Below, one piece after another: positions 32,596 to 40,072 of a DNA stretch of 64,000 nucleotides. The stretch's first letter is position 1, and every line of letters starts with the position of its first letter. The notes under the pieces are model-generated. The model saw nothing but the letters and a program-made list of their open reading frames with translations, had not been told where the DNA came from and made no database searches. Origin of the DNA: Hymenobacter yonginensis (lineage in GTDB: Bacteria > Bacteroidota > Bacteroidia > Cytophagales > Hymenobacteraceae). The stretch covers positions 3,410,001-3,474,000 of the forward strand of contig NZ_CP115396.1 of NCBI RefSeq assembly GCF_027625995.1, in the 5' to 3' direction. Position numbers and translations under genes: made by a program.

Positions 32596-33153
32596 CTAAT
32601 ATGCGGGAGAAGGGGCTGCTACCACGGCCAGACGGCGCGCCCACCACATCCAGAGCAGAAAGATGCAGCCATACACGATGAACGTGAACGTGTAATGGTG
32701 GTTGAAATCGACGGAGCGGTGGGCATACAGATGGTTGAGCGCCAGCGCGGACACCCGCAGCACGTTCAGCGCATAGATCAGCAGGATACCCGTTGGGATG
32801 AACCACAGCTTGCGCACTACCGGCCCCGGATAGGCCAGCACAAACCCGGTGAACAGCGCGTACAGCACCAGCCCGTTGCAGGGGTTGCCGACAAACACGG
32901 CCGGTTTCTGCTCAATCAGCAGCAGCTGCGGGCTGCTGGCGTTGAGGCTGGCCGGAAAACCCAGCACCTGCAGCAGCCAGGTGGAAGCCTGCGCAATGTT
33001 TCTGGACAAGGCCGGGTCTAGCTGGTTGGCGTCGCGGAGCCATTGTTCATAGCCAAAAAACCAGATCAAGTACATGCCAACGGCCAGCACCAAAAAGCGC
33101 CGCAGCGAGTGTACAGATACAGCGTTGGAGGGAGAGGTAGAAACGGTGTCCAT
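32596..33153 (-). CDS. exosortase X (XrtX-like)
   Basis: 185 residues with about six membrane segments. The exosortase catalytic triad is visible: Cys92 in VGNPCNGLVLYALF, Arg133 in LNVLRVSALALN, and His152/His153 in DFNHHYTFTFIVYG. Exosortases are transpeptidases that cut C-terminal sorting tails and attach cargo, usually linked to exopolysaccharide production. The small size fits the Bacteroidota XrtX/XrtF type. Followed at once by the associated membrane protein gene. No gene with an evident PEP-CTERM-like tail is in the window, so its cargo must be elsewhere. Confidence 0.88.
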   Translation of the reverse strand: MDTVSTSPSNAVSVHSLRRFLVLAVGMYLIWFFGYEQWLRDANQLDPALSRNIAQASTWLLQVLGFPASLNASSPQLLLIEQKPAVFVGNPCNGLVLYALFTGFVLAYPGPVVRKLWFIPTGILLIYALNVLRVSALALNHLYAHRSVDFNHHYTFTFIVYGCIFLLWMWWARRLAVVAAPSPAY

Positions 33154-33377
33154 GCAGTGAAAATAGCAGTTTGTTCCGCAATCTGCCGGAGCAGGTACGG
33201 CGGAGTGGCTCGGTAGCGGGCAACAGAAGCGTTGCTTAGGGATACGTAGATGCCGAGGGCACTGGCTTTAGGGCCGACACCTTTCCCCGAAGTTTTCTAT
33301 GCTTGGGGCCGGCCAGCCTGATGAGCAGGAAGCACAGCGGCATTTGGCGCGTATGTACAGATGCTACCCACTTTCTT

Positions 33378-33385
33378 TACCTTTA
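33378..33385 (+). promoter_or_regulatory. -7 box upstream of the MoxR gene
   Basis: TACCTTTA, one base off consensus, 24 bases before ATG 33409; it lies inside the upstream extension of the open frame and argues that translation begins at 33409. Confidence 0.4.
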
Positions 33386-33408
33386 ACCTCACTCCTATTC
33401 TTCCGCGT

Positions 33409-34401
33409 ATGATGCCGTCGTCTTCCAGCCCAAGCACTGCTCCTCCCGATTATCAGCAGAAAATCAAGCAGGTATTCGCGGAGATGGGCAAGGTGGTGGT
33501 GGGCCAGCAGTACATGATCGGCCGGCTGCTGATCGGGCTGTTCACCGGGGGTCACATCCTGCTGGAAGGCGTACCGGGTTTGGCCAAAACCCTCACCATC
33601 AGCACCCTGTCGAAGGTGCTGCATCTGCATTTCCAGCGCGTGCAGTTCACGCCCGACCTGCTGCCTTCCGACCTAGTGGGCACCATGATCTACAACCAGA
33701 ATCAGTCGGTATTTGAAGTGAAGAAGGGGCCGATTTTCGCCAACCTGGTGCTGGCCGATGAGGTGAACCGCTCCCCGGCCAAGGTGCAGAGCGCCCTGCT
33801 GGAGGCCATGCAGGAAAAGCAGGTCACTATCGGCGAAACCACGTACCCGCTGGATCTGCCGTTTCTGGTGCTGGCCACCCAGAACCCGGTGGAGCAGGAA
33901 GGCACCTACCCGCTGCCCGAGGCCCAGGTAGACCGGTTTATGATGAAGGTGTTTGTGGACTACCTCAAGAAAACCGACGAGCTGGAGGTGATGCGCCGCA
34001 TGGCCAACATGAGCTACGTGGGCGAGGTGAGCCCTATTCTGACCAAGGAAGACATCTTCGGCATCCGGCAGCAGATTAACCAAGTGCAGATTTCCGAAAC
34101 GCTGGAGAAGTACATCATCGAGCTGGTGTTTGCCACGCGCCGCCCAGCCGACTACGACCTGCCTGAGTTTCAGCAGTACGTGCAGTTTGGGGTGAGCCCG
34201 CGCGCCAGCATTGCGCTACACCGCGCCGCTAAGGCCGTGGCTTACTTCGATGAGCGCGACTATGTGCTGCCCGAAGACATTAAGGATGTAGCCAGCGACG
34301 TGCTCAATCACCGCATCCTGCTCACGTATGAGGCCGAGGCCGACGGCATCCGGACCCAGGACCTGATTGAGGCCATCCTGCGCAAAGTACCCATCAGCTA
34401 A
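33409..34401 (+). CDS. MoxR-family AAA+ ATPase
   Basis: 330 residues from ATG 33409 (the frame opens at 33361). AAA+ core: Walker A GVPGLAKT (54-61), FTPDLLPSDLVGT, Walker B NLVLADEVNRSP (Asp117-Glu118), sensor 1 FLVLATQNPVEQEGTYPLPEAQ and arginine-finger region DRF, then the C-terminal lid with YVQFGVSPRASIALHRAAKA. MoxR proteins are chaperone-like ATPases working with von Willebrand factor-A proteins in metal insertion, envelope stress or, in Bacteroidota, aerotolerance (Bat) operons. The usual DUF58 and VWA partners do not follow here, so it is an orphan copy or its partners are elsewhere. Confidence 0.92.
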   Translation: MMPSSSSPSTAPPDYQQKIKQVFAEMGKVVVGQQYMIGRLLIGLFTGGHILLEGVPGLAKTLTISTLSKVLHLHFQRVQFTPDLLPSDLVGTMIYNQNQSVFEVKKGPIFANLVLADEVNRSPAKVQSALLEAMQEKQVTIGETTYPLDLPFLVLATQNPVEQEGTYPLPEAQVDRFMMKVFVDYLKKTDELEVMRRMANMSYVGEVSPILTKEDIFGIRQQINQVQISETLEKYIIELVFATRRPADYDLPEFQQYVQFGVSPRASIALHRAAKAVAYFDERDYVLPEDIKDVASDVLNHRILLTYEAEADGIRTQDLIEAILRKVPIS

Positions 34402-34415
34402 GCCTCAGGCGGGCC

Positions 34416-34667
34416 TCAGATGCGTGATACCACGTTTTGAGTAGCCACAGGAGCGGGCGGCGTGGCCGCCGGTACCGCCACGGCGCCCGGCGGTAGCGCC
34501 CGTGCCGCGCCAGGCGCATGCAGGCCGCCGGCCAGGCGGGCAATCAGGAGCAGGCAAAACAAGGCGCCGCACATTACCCAGGTCCAGTCATCTGGTTGAG
34601 GAGCGGCAATGGCAGGCAGCGTGCGGGCAGTGGATGGTTCGGAAACAGGGCGGACCAGCATATCCAT
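34416..34667 (-). CDS. small single-TM hypothetical protein
   Basis: 83 residues, not recognised. One probable membrane segment (WVMCGALFCLLLIARLAGGL, about 30-49) between a polar N-terminus and an Ala/Pro-rich tail (PPGAVAVPAATPPAPVATQ). Converges with the MoxR gene, 14 bases between stops. Coding status is moderate: the composition is plausible but there is no family support. Confidence 0.5.
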   Translation of the reverse strand: MDMLVRPVSEPSTARTLPAIAAPQPDDWTWVMCGALFCLLLIARLAGGLHAPGAARALPPGAVAVPAATPPAPVATQNVVSRI

Positions 34668-34797
34668 AAATCCGGATGAGAGTGAAACAGCTGAAGAAGC
34701 TTCAGTTTTCGCGTAGCAAACAAGTGGCCGATGCCCTCAGCGGGCACCTCCAGTAGGTGGTATTCTGCCAGACAGTGTTTCCGGCTGAAAGGCTTCT

Positions 34798-34825
34798 GCG
34801 TGGCCAGCTTTTTTTATGGCCACGC
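34798..34825. terminator. hairpin downstream of the anti-sigma gene
   Basis: GCGTGGCCA (34798-34806) and TGGCCACGC (34817-34825) enclose the loop gcttttttta. Lies after the anti-sigma stop on the minus strand (34858). Confidence 0.55.
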
Positions 34826-34857
34826 CGCTTTTCGATTAACTCAGCTCCCTGCGCAGC

Positions 34858-35610
34858 TCAGAAGCTGGGCTGGCCCGTAGTCCGGACGCGGCGGGGGCTG
34901 ACCAAATGCCGCATCCACTGCCCCACCGCCGACAAACGCCGCCGGATGCTGCGGCCCTTTTCGGCCCGGCGGTGCGTGGGCTGCCGGAATTCAGTGTGAA
35001 AACCGCGCGGGCTTTCTGCTTTGGTCGCGTCAGTGGTTGGCTCTGTACCTGCCACTACCGGATCGGCCGACGCCGTGCGGCTGCGAGGCGCCGTACTCAG
35101 GGCGGCATTGCTATCGGCTTCCGGTACGGGCAATATAATGTCGTGCGCTTCGGCGGCAGCGGCCAGCGTGGTAGATTGGTAGGTTAGCTGATCTACCGGT
35201 GCTGCCCGCTCAGCCAGATTGCTGGGCACAGCCCGGAGCTGCCGCCTGGGGCGGGCAGCCACAGCCGAGGAGGAGCCGGCTGGGGTTGAGGCTAGCGCGG
35301 TAGGGGCCAAAACGTCCGGCAAAGAGGTTGGCTGCACAGTCTGCACCGGCGCCACTTGCGCCGCGGCTGGTTTGGCCGCCGGCAGAGTAGCGGCAGGCCG
35401 GGGCAGCAGCCACCCCGCGGCCACACCCGCCAGTGCAATGGCCGGCAGCAGCAGCTTCAGCGGCATCAACGACTTAGCAGTGCCGGGCAGACCTCCAATC
35501 CGGCCTTCGACGCCTTGCCAGACGCGGCTGGCGGGCGGCAACTCAAACTCGCTGAATGCTTCACGCAGGTGCTGGTCCAGCAGCTCTTCTTCGGGGTCGT
35601 CGTAGCTCAT
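34858..35610 (-). CDS. membrane anti-sigma-like protein
   Basis: 250 residues. The cytoplasmic N-terminal ~48 residues (DQHLREAFSEFELPPASRVWQGVEGRIGG) have the helix-PPxxVW pattern common to sigma-regulatory proteins of Bacteroidota. One membrane segment follows (about 51-69, LKLLLPAIALAGVAAGWLL), then a low-complexity Ala/Pro/Thr periplasmic part and a basic C-terminus (KGRSIRRRLSAVGQW). No zinc-binding HxxxCxxC motif. Its ATG overlaps the sigma-factor stop by four bases, indicating translational coupling; by analogy it holds the sigma factor at the membrane. Role inferred from position and topology. Confidence 0.8.
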   Translation of the reverse strand: MSYDDPEEELLDQHLREAFSEFELPPASRVWQGVEGRIGGLPGTAKSLMPLKLLLPAIALAGVAAGWLLPRPAATLPAAKPAAAQVAPVQTVQPTSLPDVLAPTALASTPAGSSSAVAARPRRQLRAVPSNLAERAAPVDQLTYQSTTLAAAAEAHDIILPVPEADSNAALSTAPRSRTASADPVVAGTEPTTDATKAESPRGFHTEFRQPTHRRAEKGRSIRRRLSAVGQWMRHLVSPRRVRTTGQPSF

Positions 35611-36161
35611 AATCGCAGGAAGGTGTGGTGGTGCTGGTAGAGGTGCTGTAGCTGTTTGCGGGCTTTGCTGAGCTGGGCTTTGGAGGTGCTTTCCTGGATG
35701 CCCAGCAGCTCACTGATTTCACTGTGCGAGTACCCATCCACGGCGTAGAGCAGCAGAATCATTTTGCAGCCGTCGGGCAGCTGCTCGATCAGGGCCAGCA
35801 CCTCGGCTACGTTCAGGCGGTCGAGGGCGGCGGCAGCAATGGCGGGCTCGGGCAGTTCCACGGGCTCGGCCTGGCAGCGGCGGCGCAGCTTGCCGCTCTG
35901 CCAGTGGTTGATAGCCGTCGTGACGACCACGCGCCGGATCCAGCCTTCCAGCGAGCCTTCGGCCCGAAAGTCGCCCAAGTGCGCGAAGACCTTCACGAAG
36001 GCATCCTGCAGAATGTCCTCGGCTTCGGCCAGGCAGGTGGCATACCGGCGCGCCACCCCCAGCATACGCGCGGCGTAGCGGGCGTAGAGGGCACGCTGCG
36101 CCGCCGGTTCGCGGCGTTGGCAACGGGCCAGCAGGGCGTCGAGGTCAGGAGAAGCCGGCAT
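35607..36161 (-). CDS. ECF RNA polymerase sigma factor
   Basis: 184 residues from ATG 36161 (MPASPDLDALLARCQRREP). Region 2: LYARYAARMLGVARRY ... AEDILQDAFVKVFAHLGDFR, with the conserved DxxQDxFVKVF; GSLEGWIRRVVVTTAINHWQ completes sigma-2.4. Region 4: IEQLPDGCKMILLLYAVDGYSHSEISELLGIQESTSKAQLSKARKQL, the standard helix-turn-helix for -35 recognition. Co-encoded with a membrane anti-sigma protein (4-base overlap), so it probably responds to envelope signals; the regulon is not evident. The frame extends to 36242 but the extension is Pro/Cys-rich and not family-like. Confidence 0.95.
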   Translation of the reverse strand: MPASPDLDALLARCQRREPAAQRALYARYAARMLGVARRYATCLAEAEDILQDAFVKVFAHLGDFRAEGSLEGWIRRVVVTTAINHWQSGKLRRRCQAEPVELPEPAIAAAALDRLNVAEVLALIEQLPDGCKMILLLYAVDGYSHSEISELLGIQESTSKAQLSKARKQLQHLYQHHHTFLRL

Positions 36162-36412
36162 GCAGAACGAAAAGCGCCCGGGCGGTGGTGGGGTCGCACA
36201 GCAGGGCAGACAGGAAAGACCAGTAAAAGGCTGCCGGCGCAAACTCGGTTAGGGCACAGGCAGAATATCTGTCAATTTAACTATCTGTCTTTCAGTTTTA
36301 TAAAACACACGATAACTACTATATTTTCTATGATATGCCCAGCCCAAAGCAGCGGCGCCACACAGCAACGAAGTGCTGCTGCGCCTTAGTAGACGGGTGC
36401 GAACAGACGTAG

Positions 36413-36420
36413 TAGCTTTG
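36413..36420 (+). promoter_or_regulatory. -7 box upstream of the methyltransferase gene
   Basis: TAGCTTTG, perfect TAnnTTTG, 21 bases before the GTG at 36442. It lies inside the longer open frame from 36373 and therefore supports the GTG start. Confidence 0.6.
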
Positions 36421-36441
36421 CAGCTCATTCATCCGTTGCCT

Positions 36442-37266
36442 GTGTCCCGTCTTACCAAAACCCTGCGCGGGCTGGCCAGCCTGGCGCGCAACCCCTGGCT
36501 GCTCAACCACGTGCTGGCCGCCGATACCGCCGGCTGGCAGCAGCGCGCCCGGGCCCACGGGCAGCGCGGCCTCACGGCCCAGGGGCTGCCGACCGTGCCG
36601 CTCACGCACTTCCTCTCCCCCACCGCTACGCACACCGTGCGGCCGTTTGCGTTTCGCGAAGGCGGCTCCCTGCCCACCGACCTGCTGCTGCTGCGCGCCC
36701 TGGCCGGGCAGGTACCAAGCTGCCGCTACTTCGAGATTGGGACGTGGCGCGGCGAAAGTGCCGCTAACGTGGCCGAGGTAGCGGCCTCGGTGCACACCCT
36801 GAACCTGTCGGCGGCGGAGATGCGCGAGCTGGGGCTTAGTGAGCGGTACATCGACCTGCACGGCTTCTTCTCGCGGCCGCTGCCCAACGTGCAGCACCTG
36901 CACGGCAACTCCGCCACCTTCGATCTGGCGGCGCTGAGGCAGCAGTTTGATGTGGTGTTCATCGACGGCGACCACCGCTACGAGGCCGTGCGTACCGACA
37001 CGCGCCGCGTGTTCGAGCACCTGGTGGGGCCGGAAACCGTGGTGGTGTGGCACGACGCCAGCCGCCAGCCAGGCGAGCCGCGCTGGGAAGTACTGGCCGG
37101 CATCCTCGACGGCCTGCCCGCCTCCGCCGCCGGCCAGCTGGTACAGGTGGAAAACACGCTCTGCGCGCTGTACTCGCCGCACCCGCTGCCCACCCACACC
37201 CCCGACCCGCTGCGCGACCCGGAACAGTGGTTTGAGGTAACGCTGCAGCCTGTAGCGGGCCGCTAG
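36442..37266 (+). CDS. class I SAM-dependent methyltransferase
   Basis: 274 residues from GTG 36442 (MSRLTKTLRGLASLARNPW). Rossmann methyltransferase of the Methyltransf_24 type: SAM-binding motif I CRYFEIGTWRGESAANVAEV (about 98-117), acidic strand, then VVFIDGDHRYEAVRTDTRRV with the ID-GDHxY motif typical of sugar or cephalosporin-hydroxylase-like methyltransferases, and VVVWHDASR. Associated in Bacteroidota with surface polysaccharide clusters, which agrees with the convergent flippase (4-base overlap of the ends) and the glycosyltransferase beyond. Substrate not known. Confidence 0.88.
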   Translation: MSRLTKTLRGLASLARNPWLLNHVLAADTAGWQQRARAHGQRGLTAQGLPTVPLTHFLSPTATHTVRPFAFREGGSLPTDLLLLRALAGQVPSCRYFEIGTWRGESAANVAEVAASVHTLNLSAAEMRELGLSERYIDLHGFFSRPLPNVQHLHGNSATFDLAALRQQFDVVFIDGDHRYEAVRTDTRRVFEHLVGPETVVVWHDASRQPGEPRWEVLAGILDGLPASAAGQLVQVENTLCALYSPHPLPTHTPDPLRDPEQWFEVTLQPVAGR

Positions 37267-38522
37267 CGCGCCCGCAGCAGCTCGCGCAGGTACACCACGT
37301 CGGCGGGGCCGGGCAGCCACTGGGCCCAGCCGGCGCCGGTAGCCTGCCGGAATTGCACCAGCAGGTAGGCCGTGGAAGCCACGTACGATAAGGACGTGGC
37401 CATGGCGGCCCCCGCAATGCCCAGCCGCGGAATCAGCAGCCAGCAGGCCGGCACCGTCACGGCCAGTCCCACCACGGTAGCCCAGTTGTTGACGCGGTAG
37501 CGGCCCAGGCCGGCGAAGTAGCTGCTGCAGGCCACGTTCAGGGCCACAGCTACCACGCCCGGCACCAGCCACCCGATAACCGGCCGCGCCGCCCCAAACT
37601 CCGGCCCAAACACGCCCGCCAGCAGCGCCGACGGCAGTAGCGCCAGCACCACCACGGCGGCGGCCGTGGCCAGCACCGCCAGCCGCGCCACCCGCAGCGC
37701 CGGCGCCAGCTGGGCCTGCTTGTCGTCGGCGTGTACTAGGTCAACGTACTGGATGAGGGCGGCACTGCGTGGAATCAGCCAGATGGCTTCGGCCAGCGCC
37801 ACGCCCACGCTCAGCACACCCACGGCCCGGGCATCAGCAAAGTGCGCCACGAAATAGTAGCTGAGGCGGTAGTTGGCGAAAGCCAGGATGTTGGACAGGT
37901 GCGCCCCGCGGCTGTGGTGGCTGAGTTCCAAGGTGGTTTCGCGCAGCCCGCGGCCTCCCTCCCACCGGTCAGGCAGGCGGCGCAACAGCCCGAAACTGAC
38001 CAGCAGCGGCAGCGCGTAGGCGGCGTACGCGGCATAGTAGTAAGCCGGCACCGCACGCCAGCCCAGGCCGGCAAACGCCAGCAGCAGCAGCCCCGCCAGC
38101 AGCGCCACCTGCGCAATGTTGAGGGCGTTGTAGGCGGCTTCCTGCTTGCGCCCCAGCAGCAGCGAGATATTAATGGACAGAAACGCCTGCAGCAGCGCCA
38201 GCCCCCACAGGTGCCCCAGGTAGCTCAGCGGCCCCGGCCGCAGCACACCGGCCAGCAGCGTGCCCGCCGTGCACACCACCACCGCCCAACCGTAAGCCGG
38301 CACCAGCAGATGCCACACGTTGCGGCGCGGCGCCAGAAAAATCAGTGACGAGCCGCCCAGCAGCCCGATGAACAGCAGCAGCGCCGCGCAGTCCGTCACG
38401 AACAAGCTCACGCTGCCCCGCCCCGCCGCGCCCAGGTAGCGCGCCGTCAGCCACACCACCGCAAAGCTCAGCAGCGACGACGACAACCGGGTAGCAAACG
38501 TGTGGAAGATGCGGCGGATCAA
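37263..38522 (-). CDS. Wzx-like polysaccharide flippase
   Basis: 419 residues if translation starts at TTG 38522 (MIRRIFHTFATRLSSS). Twelve or so membrane segments across the whole protein; FAVVWLTARYLGAAGRGSVSLF at the N-terminus and VAFAEA-type ALAEAIWLIPRSAALIQYVDL in the middle are typical of the MATE/MOP polysaccharide exporter superfamily. Flips lipid-linked oligosaccharide units. The frame is open to 38732, but that part consists of a heptanucleotide repeat and a dispersed palindrome fragment, and a perfect -7 box (38561-38568) is within it, so the TTG is preferred. Stop overlaps that of the methyltransferase; upstream lies a glycosyltransferase on the same strand. Confidence 0.88.
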   Translation of the reverse strand: MIRRIFHTFATRLSSSLLSFAVVWLTARYLGAAGRGSVSLFVTDCAALLLFIGLLGGSSLIFLAPRRNVWHLLVPAYGWAVVVCTAGTLLAGVLRPGPLSYLGHLWGLALLQAFLSINISLLLGRKQEAAYNALNIAQVALLAGLLLLAFAGLGWRAVPAYYYAAYAAYALPLLVSFGLLRRLPDRWEGGRGLRETTLELSHHSRGAHLSNILAFANYRLSYYFVAHFADARAVGVLSVGVALAEAIWLIPRSAALIQYVDLVHADDKQAQLAPALRVARLAVLATAAAVVVLALLPSALLAGVFGPEFGAARPVIGWLVPGVVAVALNVACSSYFAGLGRYRVNNWATVVGLAVTVPACWLLIPRLGIAGAAMATSLSYVASTAYLLVQFRQATGAGWAQWLPGPADVVYLRELLRAR

Positions 38523-38527
38523 TTTTG

Positions 38528-38568
38528 GGTGACAGGTGACAGGTGACAGGTGACAGGTGACAAAGGTA
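38528..38568 (-). repeat. five-copy heptanucleotide repeat plus -7 box in the flippase leader
   Basis: GGTGACA is repeated five times without error (38528-38562). Adjoining it, CAAAGGTA (38561-38568) is TACCTTTG on the minus strand, a perfect -7 box. The leader of the flippase mRNA would consist of these heptamers, ending 6 bases before the proposed TTG start. Copy-number change would alter leader length, not the reading frame, if the TTG is right. Confidence 0.75.
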
Positions 38569-38689
38569 GCTGACCCCAGTTGCGGAGAAGGCTCCGGTCC
38601 GGCGGCTATTTCAGCCGTCGGGCCGGTCATCGAAAGCGCATGAGGCACGGCTTGTTGAATGCGGCCACCCGACCCAGTACAGACATCAG

Positions 38690-38722
38690 TACGCGAGATG
38701 CTTCGCTGCGCTCTGCATGACG
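38690..38722. repeat. fragment of the 28-kb type palindrome
   Basis: cagtACGCGAGATGCTTCGCTGCGCTCTGCATGACGTTC shares ACGCGAGATGCTTCGCT...GCATGACG with the arm of the inverted repeat at 28035-28130. Single arm only. Confidence 0.6.
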
Positions 38723-38766
38723 TTCTTATCATCCCCTTTTCACTTCATCACCTTTCACCTCATCCC

Positions 38767-39948
38767 CTAATCACCCAAAACCACATCATACCAAGTCGCG
38801 AACTGCTGGCCGACGGCTTGCTGGCTGAAGTGCTGCTCGGCGTGGCGGTGCAGGGCGGCGGCGTCGAACTGCTGGGGATGTTCGAGGACGTTGGTGAGGG
38901 CCTGTGTGAGGGAGTCTTCGTCGGCGGGAGCTACCAGGAAGCCGCGGGTGCCGTCGGGGGGCAGCAGCTCGGGCACGCCGCCAACGTGGGTGGCCACGGC
39001 CGGCAGCCCGCTGGCCTGGGCCTCGATGAGCACGCAGGGCAGGTTTTCGTAGTTGCTGAACAGCACGAAACAGGCGGCACGGCGCATTTCGGCGGCCACG
39101 GCTTCGGTAGGGAGCTTGCCCAGAAACGTCACGGTGCCATCCTGCAGCAAGCCCAGGTCGGCGGCCAGCTGGCGGAGCTGGGTTTCGGCGGGACCGTAGC
39201 CGGCAATGCGCAGCGTCAGGCCGGGGCGGGCGGGGCGCAGGCGGGCCACCACGCGCAGCAGGCCGCTCAGGTTTTTGGCCTGCTCGTTGAAGGCGGCCAC
39301 GTGCAGCAGCCCCTGCCGCGCCACAGGCGGCTCGGCCGGCCGGAATAGCACCGTATCCACCACGTTCGGAATCACCACCGTGCAGGCATTACGGATACCC
39401 AATTGCCCCAGCGCCCCGCCTAGGTTCTTCGACACGGTGTGTAGCCCCGCCGCGGCCCGCACCACCTGCTGCGTCAGGCGCCGCCGCAACGCCCCGATGC
39501 GGTGCGCGTTCTGGGGCAGATACAGCGTCCAGTGCTCGGTAATGACGTACGGAATGCGGCGCGTCAGCTGCAGCCACCACGCAAACAGGCCGGTGCGCAG
39601 CAGCACATGCACGTGCACCAGCTGCGGCGGCGCGCCCCAGTGCCGCACCAGCTGCCGGTAGCCGCGCCCCAGGCACCAGAAGTACAGGGCCAGCTTCAGC
39701 ACTTTGTCCAGCGCAGCCAGGCCAGTGGGGCGGGCGCGATAGTAGTAGCGCAGCGTGGGCACAGGGCCGGTCAGGTCGGCGTCGCACTCGGTGAGGGCGC
39801 CAAGCGGGCCGCGGGCTACGGCGGCAAACAGCACGGCCACCTGGGCGTGGGGAGCAATGGCCGCTACGTGCCGGCCCACGAAGTCGCCATCCTGGTCGTC
39901 GTAGCGGTTGGGGTACCACTTGGGCAGCATCAGTACGCGAAGCTTCAT
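38767..39948 (-). CDS. glycosyltransferase family 4
   Basis: 393 residues from ATG 39948 (MKLRVLMLPKWYPNRYD). GT-B fold: N-terminal domain with GDFVGRHVAAIAPHAQVAVLF and HVHVLLRTG; C-terminal GT4 (glycosyl transferases group 1) domain with LRIAGYGPAETQLRQL, VTFLGKLPTEAVA, and the donor-binding EX7E motif in SNYENLPCVLIEAQASGLP followed by VATHVGGVPELL. Uses a nucleotide-sugar to extend a surface glycan. Lies 245 bases upstream of the flippase on the same strand, with the methyltransferase beyond, forming a small polysaccharide group; the gap has its own promoter for the flippase. Confidence 0.94.
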   Translation of the reverse strand: MKLRVLMLPKWYPNRYDDQDGDFVGRHVAAIAPHAQVAVLFAAVARGPLGALTECDADLTGPVPTLRYYYRARPTGLAALDKVLKLALYFWCLGRGYRQLVRHWGAPPQLVHVHVLLRTGLFAWWLQLTRRIPYVITEHWTLYLPQNAHRIGALRRRLTQQVVRAAAGLHTVSKNLGGALGQLGIRNACTVVIPNVVDTVLFRPAEPPVARQGLLHVAAFNEQAKNLSGLLRVVARLRPARPGLTLRIAGYGPAETQLRQLAADLGLLQDGTVTFLGKLPTEAVAAEMRRAACFVLFSNYENLPCVLIEAQASGLPAVATHVGGVPELLPPDGTRGFLVAPADEDSLTQALTNVLEHPQQFDAAALHRHAEQHFSQQAVGQQFATWYDVVLGD

Positions 39949-40020
39949 CGGGGCGCAAGCTACAGGTTTCGGCGTTGATTCAGGCTGTGATGTTGCGGCC
40001 GCAGCGCAGGCCATAAACGC

Positions 40021-40055
40021 AAAAAAAGCCTGCTCCACTACGGAGCAGGCTTTTT
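40021..40055. terminator. terminator between T9SS protein gene and glycosyltransferase
   Basis: AAAAAAAGCCTGCTCC, loop actac, GGAGCAGGCTTTTT. On the minus strand it directly follows the stop of the beta-helix T9SS gene (40073). Confidence 0.95.
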
Positions 40056-40072
40056 CGCAAGTTGTGGCGAGA

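Noticed and set aside
38523-38732. N-terminal extension of the flippase
   Set aside because: Made of a heptamer repeat, a promoter box and a dispersed palindrome fragment; no similarity to the family.
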